Positions 1 to 6,002 of a stretch of DNA of 9,143 nucleotides are shown in pieces. A program made the translations under genes and the position numbers. How positions within the stretch are numbered: position 1 is the stretch's first letter; every line of letters starts with the position of its first letter. The notes under the pieces were generated by a model. It searched no databases. It saw nothing but the letters and a program-made list of their open reading frames with translations, and had not been told where the DNA came from. Source of the DNA: JBGTKH01 sp041744735 (GTDB lineage: Bacteria; Planctomycetota; Planctomycetia; Pirellulales; Pirellulaceae); assembly GCA_041744735.1 (NCBI GenBank), contig JBGTKH010000053.1:1-9143 (forward strand), given 5' to 3'.

Positions 1-1
1 C

Positions 2-967
2 GATCTGGAAGTGTTTCACGTCGACGAGCCCGAACCGATTCACTCGCTCAACAGCTACGCATCACCGACGCCGGTAATCGAACCGGGGCGAGTGTACGTT
101 CACTTCGGCACGTACGGCACCGCGTGTGTCAGCACGGAGACAGGAAGGATCGTCTGGACGAACACCGAGTTGAAGCTCGATCATCAGAACGGTCCCGGCG
201 CGTCGCCCGTGCTGTGGAACGAACTGCTGATCCTGAATTGCGATGGCATGGACGTGCAGTATGTCGCGGCCCTGGTGAAACACACCGGCCAGATCGCCTG
301 GAAGACAGACCGCAGCGGCCAACTGCAAGAGCGGAAGGAATTGAAGAAAGCCTACTGCACGCCGCTGGTGATCGAAGAGGGCGGCCGCACGCAGTTGATT
401 TCACCGGGCGCGGATTGGGTTTACTCGTACGATCCGGCGACCGGCCGGGAACTGTGGCGAGCCAATTACGGGCGGCTGGGCTTCTCGAACGTCGCGCGGC
501 CCGTCGCCGGTCACGGCATGGTGTTCATTTGCACGTGCTTCAACCAGCCGTCGCTAATGGCCATCCGCTACGACGGCACGGGCGACGTCACGGATTCACA
601 CGTCGTCTGGACCTACGACCGGCAGATGCCCAAGATCCCGTCGCCGCTGCTCGTCGGTGATGAAATCTACACGATCAACGAAGGTGGCATCGCCACGTGC
701 CTGAACGCAAAGACCGGCGAGCAACATTGGCAGCAGCGCTTGGGCGGCAACTTTGCCTCCTCACCGCAACTCGCCGACGGCCGCATCTATGTCTCGAATC
801 AAGAAGGCCAAACCTTCGTCTTCCGTCCCGGCAAAAAGTATCACGAGCTAGCCGTCAACACGCTCGACGCCCGCTTCATGGCCTCGCCCGCCATCGTCGA
901 CAAAGCGTTCTATCTGCGAACGGAGGCACACCTGTACCGCGTCGAAGATTTGGAAGTTGTCCGTTAA
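2..967 (+). CDS. PQQ-like (BamB-type) beta-propeller repeat protein, 5'-partial
   Basis: This is the C-terminal part of a beta-propeller protein whose frame is already open at the window edge, so the real start lies upstream; the GTG at 11 is only an internal in-frame codon. Repeated blade motifs of the PQQ/BamB type are visible: TETGRIVW (about residue 42 from the GTG), KHTGQIAW (90), PATGRELW (142) and AKTGEQHW (233). Each follows a hydrophobic strand such as RVYVHFG or DEIYTIN. Such proteins are usually exported or periplasmic scaffolds. In planctomycetes they are very numerous and mostly of unknown function. No PQQ-dependent dehydrogenase active-site region is visible in the part present, so an enzymatic role is not supported. 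The gene ends with TAA and faces the aldo/keto reductase gene convergently. The family call is firm; the role and N-terminus are unknown. Confidence 0.85.
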   Translation, partial: DLEVFHVDEPEPIHSLNSYASPTPVIEPGRVYVHFGTYGTACVSTETGRIVWTNTELKLDHQNGPGASPVLWNELLILNCDGMDVQYVAALVKHTGQIAWKTDRSGQLQERKELKKAYCTPLVIEEGGRTQLISPGADWVYSYDPATGRELWRANYGRLGFSNVARPVAGHGMVFICTCFNQPSLMAIRYDGTGDVTDSHVVWTYDRQMPKIPSPLLVGDEIYTINEGGIATCLNAKTGEQHWQQRLGGNFASSPQLADGRIYVSNQEGQTFVFRPGKKYHELAVNTLDARFMASPAIVDKAFYLRTEAHLYRVEDLEVVR

Positions 968-987
968 CTCACCGCATTAGGATTCAC

Positions 988-1062
988 AAAATGATGGAGG
1001 GCAAAATCATGGCTTCGGTCACCGCTGATAGTGTGTCCTATGCTTTTGCCCTCTATGATTTT
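988..1062. repeat. Imperfect 23-bp inverted repeat between convergent genes
   Basis: Arms at 988-1010 and 1040-1062 are reverse complements at 20 of 23 positions, around a 29-base loop. The core GAGGGCAAAA is matched exactly on both sides. The repeat sits between the stop codons of two convergent genes, so a bidirectional terminator is plausible. It is not a classical GC-rich stem followed by a T-run, however, and the long loop is unusual. It could also be a small dispersed palindromic element. The arms are seen directly; the role is inferred. Confidence 0.55.
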
Positions 1063-1087
1063 ACAAACCCACTCTTGCAACGGCATC

Positions 1088-1954
1088 CTATCGCGACCGC
1101 AGAGACGCCGATTTCTTAAAGTAGGCGTATGTTTCGGCGCTGCGGCGCGTGCGGGATTCCAGGTCGCGCATCTGATCGGGTTGCAGCGGCGCGAACTCGC
1201 GGGCGATGCGGGCGTTTTCGTCGACTTCGGCGGGAGTTTGGCAGCCGATGATGACGGTGCTTACGCCGGGCAGCGAGAGAACGTAGCTCATCGCTTCTTG
1301 TGGCGTTAACTTCCCTCGGCCCAGCAGCGCGCCTTGCGAAAAGACTTTCATGCCGATCACGCCCATGCCGCGGCGGGCGGCTTCGGGGAGGACGGTTTGG
1401 ATGAATGACATACGATGCACGTCGGCGGCGTTCAGCGCGACCAGCACGGTGTCGAAATCGAAACGCCGCATCGCCTCCAGCAGAATCGGCGGATCGTGGT
1501 GGCCGGTGATACCGAGATGGCGCACGCGGCCCTCGTCGCGTGCTCGCAGCAATGCCTCGATCGCGCCGCCTTTGGCGAAGATGCGATCAAGATCTTGCGT
1601 CGTGCGCAGATCGTGCAGTTGCCACAGGTCGAGATGATCGGTGCGCAGCCGCCGCAGACTATCGTCCAACAGCCGTAGTGAGCCGTCGCGCGTGCGATCG
1701 TGAGTCTTGGAGGCCAGAAAGATTTCACCCCGCCGCTCGCCGAGCGCCGCACCGTAATAGTCCATGCTGCTGGCGTACGCCGGTGCCGTATCACAGTAAT
1801 TAACACCCTGATCCAGCGCCCGATGAATCACGCGCACCGCTTCGCGCGTGCGGCCGTCGGTGCGCAGCACGCCCTCGCCGCCCAACGCAAATAGCGTTGC
1901 GCTGTACCCGGTGCGACCGAGCGCACGAGTCGGCAGGTTGGTTTCGCCGGCCAT
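1088..1954 (-). CDS. Aldo/keto reductase family oxidoreductase
   Basis: This is a probable NADPH-dependent aldo/keto reductase with a (beta/alpha)8 barrel, acting in the cytoplasm on an unidentified carbonyl substrate. Numbered from the upstream ATG at 1960, the catalytic tetrad of the family is complete: Asp57 and Tyr62 in CDTAPAYA, Lys85 in LASKTHDR, and His116 in LWQLHDL. GRTGYSATLFALGGEG is the typical N-terminal strand and turn, and PGVSTVIIGCQTPAEVDEN (about 230-250) is the cofactor-end motif. Length (288-290 residues) is usual for the short bacterial members, with no C-terminal ferredoxin extension. I chose the ATG at 1954 because GGTGGA (1966-1961) lies 6 bases before it, whereas it directly abuts the ATG at 1960. 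The gene stands alone and diverges from the FGase-DUF1704-ATP-grasp operon. Family assignment is firm; substrate is unknown. Confidence 0.93.
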   Translation of the reverse strand: MAGETNLPTRALGRTGYSATLFALGGEGVLRTDGRTREAVRVIHRALDQGVNYCDTAPAYASSMDYYGAALGERRGEIFLASKTHDRTRDGSLRLLDDSLRRLRTDHLDLWQLHDLRTTQDLDRIFAKGGAIEALLRARDEGRVRHLGITGHHDPPILLEAMRRFDFDTVLVALNAADVHRMSFIQTVLPEAARRGMGVIGMKVFSQGALLGRGKLTPQEAMSYVLSLPGVSTVIIGCQTPAEVDENARIAREFAPLQPDQMRDLESRTRRSAETYAYFKKSASLRSR

Positions 1955-1966
1955 GATCATTCCACC

Positions 1967-1997
1967 GTGACATGAATCGTTTAGAATAGTTTATACT
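1967..1997. promoter_or_regulatory. Candidate divergent promoter region
   Basis: The only AT-rich patch between the divergent aldo/keto reductase gene and the FGase operon lies here. On the + strand TATACT (1992-1997) resembles a -10 box, with GTGACA (1967-1972) as a poor -35 at a long 19-base spacing. On the - strand TATTCT (1988-1983) could serve the reductase gene. Both assignments rest on weak consensus matches only. Confidence 0.3.
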
Positions 1998-2057
1998 CAT
2001 CGCAACCCGGCTCACGCAATCATGCAGCGGGGCAGTGGGATAATTCACGTAGGCGAG

Positions 2058-2091
2058 CTCTCCGAGACTTGCAATTCCCCGTCTCGGAGAG
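2058..2091 (+). promoter_or_regulatory. Leader stem-loop upstream of the FGase operon
   Basis: CTCTCCGAGAC (2058-2068) is the exact reverse complement of GTCTCGGAGAG (2081-2091), giving a perfect 11-bp stem with a 12-base loop. It lies 28 bases before the chosen ATG of the amidohydrolase gene and between the candidate promoter and the ribosome binding site. It could be an operator palindrome in DNA or a hairpin in the mRNA leader. There is no T-run after it, so it is not a simple intrinsic terminator. The structure is seen; the function is inferred. Confidence 0.5.
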
Positions 2092-2104
2092 ACCGGACTA
2101 CAGC

Positions 2105-2110
2105 GGAAGG
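2105..2110 (+). promoter_or_regulatory. Ribosome binding site deciding the FGase-family start
   Basis: GGAAGG lies 9 bases before the ATG at 2120. The frame is open further upstream to a TTG at 2069, but that codon falls inside the loop of the leader hairpin and has no such site, so 2120 is preferred. Confidence 0.55.
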
Positions 2111-2119
2111 CAGGTTGAC

Positions 2120-2905
2120 ATGACGCAGCATATCTGGCAACAGCAAATTGGCGACGGCCCGCTATTGGCAGCAGCGGTGCACGATGGCCACGAGGTTCGC
2201 GAGGAAGTCGCCGAGCTACTGGCCCTGGACGAAATGGCCCGCCTGCGCGAAGAGGATCCGTTCACCGGCCAGTGGACGGCGCAGATCGTACCTACGCAGA
2301 TCGTCGGACTACGGTCGCGTTTCGAGGTGGACCTGAATCGGCCGCGCGAGCAAGCCGTGTACCGCACGCCCGAAGATGCCTGGGGATTAAAGGTTTGGAA
2401 GTCGGACCCGCCCGATGACGTGGTGAACCGTTCGTTGGCCGAATACGACGCGTTCTATGCGGCCGTGCAGGAAATCATGACGAACCTTCAACAGCGATAC
2501 GGCCGCTTCTTTGTGTTCGATTTGCACACGTACAATCACCGCCGCAACGGCCCGCACGACGAGCCGGCCGACGCGGCGGAGAACCCGCAAGTGAACATCG
2601 GCACCGGCGCGATGGACCGCGAGCGATGGGCGCCGATTGTGGACCGCTTCATCGCGGACCTGCAAGCGTACGATTTTCCCGGCGGGCGGCTTGACGTGCG
2701 CGAGAACGTAAAATTCCGCGGCGGCCACTTCTCCCAATGGATTCACGAGACGTTTCCGCAATCCGGCTGTGCCTTGGCCATTGAGTTCAAAAAGTTCTTC
2801 ATGAACGAATGGACCGGCGAGCCGGACTCGCGGCTGGTGCGGGCCATCGGCGATGCGTTGCGATCCACGGTCCGCGGTGTGCTCGAGGAGTTAAAACGTC
2901 TGTGA
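2120..2905 (+). CDS. N-formylglutamate amidohydrolase (FGase) family protein
   Basis: This is a predicted zinc hydrolase of the FGase family, 261 residues from ATG 2120. The classical enzyme cleaves N-formylglutamate to formate and glutamate in histidine breakdown, but no hut gene is present here. Visible motifs that fit the family are VHDGHEVREE (His21, His24), VDLNRPR (about 70-76), FVFDLHTYNHRR (Asp134, His136, Arg141), NIGTG (159-163), KFRGGHFSQWIH (His203) and ALAIEFKKFF (Glu222). The His and Glu residues are candidate metal ligands and catalytic residues. Its stop codon overlaps the GTG of the DUF1704 gene by 4 bases, implying translational coupling. I recall that a divergent FGase subgroup recurs beside QEGLA-motif and ATP-grasp genes, so the true substrate may be another N-acyl or gamma-glutamyl-like amide. 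Family call is firm; substrate is inferred. Confidence 0.85.
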   Translation: MTQHIWQQQIGDGPLLAAAVHDGHEVREEVAELLALDEMARLREEDPFTGQWTAQIVPTQIVGLRSRFEVDLNRPREQAVYRTPEDAWGLKVWKSDPPDDVVNRSLAEYDAFYAAVQEIMTNLQQRYGRFFVFDLHTYNHRRNGPHDEPADAAENPQVNIGTGAMDRERWAPIVDRFIADLQAYDFPGGRLDVRENVKFRGGHFSQWIHETFPQSGCALAIEFKKFFMNEWTGEPDSRLVRAIGDALRSTVRGVLEELKRL

Positions 2906-4827
2906 AGAAACGCAGCGGCAAACTCGACGAGACAATCACCAACCGCTTGATTCATGTCATTGCCAACCGCCTGGCGGACAACAAGCGCGTACGGCGGACG
3001 TTGCCGATGCGGGGCCGGCTGCACATCGACCGCCAATTGCCGTTCCTCTGCGTATACCGCCGGCCAACGAACGGCAACGACGCAGGCACCGATCGGTTGG
3101 TCACCACGGAAGCGTCCTATTTGACCGTCAGCAGCGGCCGCAAGCAGCACGCTGGCTTATCGGAGTTGGTAGGCACCGTCGCACGCACGCTGGTGCACGA
3201 ATTCGGTGCGTTTTTGGTTTTGGAGATCTGGTCTGGCAGCGCGGCTGGCGACGGCGACAATGAGGCAACCGATCCCGCCGAACGCCAGCGGCCGCAATTT
3301 CGCATCCTGGCGCCGAAGATGGCGGCGATCGGCGGATTTGTCGACCGGTTCGACGAAGCTCTGTCGCGCATCAAAGTTGCCAAGCAGGCGGCGCAGGTCC
3401 GTGTCGAGCAGTCCGAGAATTGTCATCCCAAGCGAATGTCGCCGATCGTTTCCAAAGCCAACATCAACGACATCCGTTGCATCGTAATCGGCTTGGAAGT
3501 GCGGCCCATCTATCGCGATTCTGAAAACGGCGAAGTGTATCCAGTGGTGCTGCGCGAGTTGCGGCGCGGGCTGTCGCGGGCGCTGCGGCAAACGTTTTAC
3601 GAATTCACGCGGCTGCAAACCACTCACCGGCCAATGCACTATCACGTGCTGGGGCGACGTGCGCTCGTGAAAGCGGTGTGGGAGGTCGATCGTAGTCTAG
3701 CGGATGTCTCCAACGCCTTTGACTTTCTGCTGCAAGCCACGCCAGTCAACTCGCAGCAGGCGTGGTTCGAATTTCGTAAAAACCACTTTGAGCGTCCACC
3801 GACTTTCCTGTATCGCCCGCTGCCGGCTGACCCCAGTATCCTAAAGCGGCAACTGTTTGCCGCACCGGTGGAACGTGTCGAGGATCCGGCGCTGGCGATC
3901 CTGTTCCGGGAGAAACAGGATGAGCTCGACCGCCAGATTACGATGCTGTCCGACATCAATACGCCGCGGTTTGTCCACGGCAGCGTGCAACTGTTCGGCA
4001 ACGTCGACGACCAACTGCTTGGCGTGGCGACGGATCTGCTGAATAAATTGCCGTCGCGCACGCGCGAAGATTCCAAGAGCGGCCACTTCACGGCCGAGGA
4101 ATTTGCCCGCCGTGCGGCGGACGAAATCGAGTATTACAGACGACAGTGGCCGGAGATGAACGCGGATGTCAAACTGCGCGACGACATCGCCAGCGGCCTG
4201 ATGGTCTCGCACGGTTCGCTGCTGGTGGGAAAAAACACGATGATTCCTAAGTCCCGTGCTGAAGCTTTGTTACAGCACGAAGTTGGCACACACATCGTAA
4301 CTTACTATAATGGCAGAGCTCAACCGTTTCGTCAGCTCTATGCGGGGCTGGCCGGATACGAGGCTCTGCAGGAGGGGCTGGCAGTCTTGGCCGAGTATCT
4401 GGTCGGTGGTTTGAGCCGGCCGCGGCTGCGATTGTTGGCAGCACGTGTGATCGCCGCCCGCCGCATGGTTGAAGGCGCTTCGTTCGTGGAAACATTCCGC
4501 GAATTGGTTCGCACCTTTCGGTTCGAGCGCCGTACCGCCTACACCATCGTCATGCGAATTTTTCGCGGCGGCGGGCTGACGAAAGACGCGGTGTATTTGC
4601 GCGGACTCTGCCAGGTGCTGCAGTACTTGGGCAAAGGCGGCAAATTGGAACCGCTGTATATCGGCAAGATCGCGGTCGAACATATCCCAATCATCCGCGA
4701 ATTACAGTGGCGACAGGTGCTGCGCGACCCGCCGCTGGCCCCGAGATACATGAGCGATCCCGGCGTCACCGCGCGGCTGGAACGCCTGCGCACCGGCAAG
4801 ACAGTGCTCGATCTGATCAAACACTAA
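2902..4827 (+). CDS. DUF1704 / QEGLA-motif metallopeptidase-like protein
   Basis: This 641-residue protein belongs to the family often named 'flavohemoglobin expression-modulating QEGLA motif protein'. The defining region holds LQHEVGTHIV (His459, Glu460, His464) and, 31 residues after Glu460, LQEGLAVLAEYL (Glu491). This HExxxH plus downstream Glu arrangement is what a zinc peptidase of gluzincin type needs. I recall that eukaryotic DUF1704 proteins (KIAA0895L/MATCAP) are tubulin tyrosine carboxypeptidases with the same site. Ahead of it is a poorly recognisable N-terminal region (1-200), then an alpha-rich stretch with QVLQYLGKGGKLEPLYIGKI near the C-terminus. No signal peptide is seen, so it is probably cytoplasmic. 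The GTG at 2902 was chosen because it overlaps the previous stop as GTGA and follows GAGGAG (2885-2890); the frame is open upstream, but only as a shadow of the preceding gene. Peptidase activity is inferred from the motifs. Confidence 0.88.
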   Translation: MKKRSGKLDETITNRLIHVIANRLADNKRVRRTLPMRGRLHIDRQLPFLCVYRRPTNGNDAGTDRLVTTEASYLTVSSGRKQHAGLSELVGTVARTLVHEFGAFLVLEIWSGSAAGDGDNEATDPAERQRPQFRILAPKMAAIGGFVDRFDEALSRIKVAKQAAQVRVEQSENCHPKRMSPIVSKANINDIRCIVIGLEVRPIYRDSENGEVYPVVLRELRRGLSRALRQTFYEFTRLQTTHRPMHYHVLGRRALVKAVWEVDRSLADVSNAFDFLLQATPVNSQQAWFEFRKNHFERPPTFLYRPLPADPSILKRQLFAAPVERVEDPALAILFREKQDELDRQITMLSDINTPRFVHGSVQLFGNVDDQLLGVATDLLNKLPSRTREDSKSGHFTAEEFARRAADEIEYYRRQWPEMNADVKLRDDIASGLMVSHGSLLVGKNTMIPKSRAEALLQHEVGTHIVTYYNGRAQPFRQLYAGLAGYEALQEGLAVLAEYLVGGLSRPRLRLLAARVIAARRMVEGASFVETFRELVRTFRFERRTAYTIVMRIFRGGGLTKDAVYLRGLCQVLQYLGKGGKLEPLYIGKIAVEHIPIIRELQWRQVLRDPPLAPRYMSDPGVTARLERLRTGKTVLDLIKH

Positions 4828-4844
4828 AACTAAGGAAGGCAACG

Positions 4845-5891
4845 ATGAAACTTGGACTAGTCGTCAACGATATCAAAACGGAAGAGGCCGGTTATACGAC
4901 AACCCGTCTGGCCGTGGCCGCGATGGGCTTGGGACACGAAGTCTGGATGATGGCCGTGGGAGACTTGGCTTATGATGCCGATGAGCACGTCTATGCCCGC
5001 GCACGCCGCGCGCCCAAACCGAAATACAGTGGCAACGATACGTATTTGAAGGACCTGCAAGGCAAAGCCGCAATTAACGAGCGGATCAACGTCGACGATT
5101 TGGACGTGTTGCTGCTGCGCAATGATCCCTCACCAGACGCGGTGTCCCGGCCGTGGGCGGCAGCAGCGGGCATCTTGTTCGGCCGCGTGGCCATGCGGCA
5201 TGGCGTGATTGTGCTGAACGATCCAAACGGCCTGGCCAAAGCGACGAACAAAATGTACTTCCAGATGTTTCCCGAAGAGGTCCGCCCGCGCACGCTGATT
5301 ACTCGCGATCGCGACGAGATCAAAAACTTTGCCAAAGAGCAAGGCGGCACGATCGTGCTCAAGCCACTGCAGGGTTCGGGCGGCGAGAGTGTCTTCATGG
5401 TGCGGCCGGAGGATGTGCCGAACATCAACCAGATGATCGACGCAGTCAGCCGCTACGGCTACGTGATCGCACAGGAGTATCTGCCTGCCGCGGCGGAGGG
5501 CGACATGCGCCTGTTCCTGATGAACGGCGCGCCGCTGCGTTACAAGGGAAAGTACGCCGCCTTCCGCCGTGTGCGCAGCGGCGGCGACATGCGCAGCAAC
5601 ATCCACGCCGGCGGTTCACTGCGGCAAGCCGAGGTCACGTCGGTCGAATTGCGCGTGGCCGAAATCGTCCGCCCCAAGATCGTGCAAGACGGCATGTTCC
5701 TGGTCGGCCTAGACATCGTCGGCGACAAGCTGATGGAGATCAACGTCTTCAGCCCGGGCGGTTTGGGCAGCGCCCAAAAATTCGAAGGCGTCAACTTCAG
5801 CCGCGCCGTAATCCATGCCCTGGAACGCAAAGTTCAGTACATGGAATACTACCAGCGGAATTTCGATAACGTCGAAATGTCGACGTTATAG
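4845..5891 (+). CDS. Glutathione-synthetase-like ATP-grasp ligase
   Basis: This is an ATP-grasp carboxylate-amine ligase of 348 residues resembling GshB/RimK enzymes. The N-terminal substrate domain starts MKLGLVVNDI. A GshB-like linker NDPNGLAKATNKMY (125-138) precedes the ATP-grasp fold. Visible ligands are Lys173 and the glycine loop in VLKPLQGSGGES, Glu211 in IAQEYLP, Asp220 and Arg222 in GDMRLFL, DMRSNIHAGG (248-257), and Asp290, Glu299 and Asn301 in GLDIVGDKLMEINVFSPGG. The full ATP and magnesium site therefore appears intact. The start at 4845 is supported by AAGGAAGG ending 5 bases upstream; the gap to the DUF1704 stop is 17 bases, so it is the third gene of the operon. It may ligate glutathione-like or other peptide substrates; no glutamate-cysteine ligase gene is nearby. 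Fold and chemistry are firm; the product is unknown. Confidence 0.88.
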   Translation: MKLGLVVNDIKTEEAGYTTTRLAVAAMGLGHEVWMMAVGDLAYDADEHVYARARRAPKPKYSGNDTYLKDLQGKAAINERINVDDLDVLLLRNDPSPDAVSRPWAAAAGILFGRVAMRHGVIVLNDPNGLAKATNKMYFQMFPEEVRPRTLITRDRDEIKNFAKEQGGTIVLKPLQGSGGESVFMVRPEDVPNINQMIDAVSRYGYVIAQEYLPAAAEGDMRLFLMNGAPLRYKGKYAAFRRVRSGGDMRSNIHAGGSLRQAEVTSVELRVAEIVRPKIVQDGMFLVGLDIVGDKLMEINVFSPGGLGSAQKFEGVNFSRAVIHALERKVQYMEYYQRNFDNVEMSTL

Positions 5892-5903
5892 TGCGTCGGG
5901 TGC

Positions 5904-5984
5904 GGTGGTTGGGGCTGAGTCCGCGAAGCCCCAGGGTGTCGACGCCCAAATGCTGGGGCTTCGCGGACTCAGCCACCAGCCACC
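5904..5984. repeat. Large palindrome / candidate bidirectional terminator
   Basis: Two perfect 22-bp arms (5913-5934 and 5953-5974) flank an 18-base loop. Beyond a one-base bulge the stem extends by 9 more pairs including one G-U (5904-5912 with 5976-5984). The loop itself contains a near-palindrome around GTCGAC. The element lies exactly between the stop codons of the convergent ATP-grasp and redox genes, which fits a bidirectional transcription stop. Its length and perfection are more than a terminator needs, so it may be a copy of a dispersed intergenic palindrome family. Confidence 0.7.
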
Positions 5985-6002
5985 CGCGCCGCCGCCTTAC
6001 TT

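Noticed and set aside
1009..1119. Small + strand ORF of 36 codons with GGAGGG seven bases before its ATG
   Set aside because: It starts inside an inverted repeat and its 3' end overlaps the aldo/keto reductase gene on the other strand by 32 bases. The peptide has no recognisable feature, so it is not called as a gene.
2809..2901. Upstream extension of the DUF1704 gene by 31 codons
   Set aside because: This segment is an out-of-frame shadow of the FGase-family gene. The GTG at 2902 with a GTGA overlap is the natural start.
4707..4844. Upstream extension of the ATP-grasp gene
   Set aside because: It overlaps the end of the DUF1704 gene in another frame. The ATG at 4845 has a strong AAGGAAGG site and a typical first beta strand.
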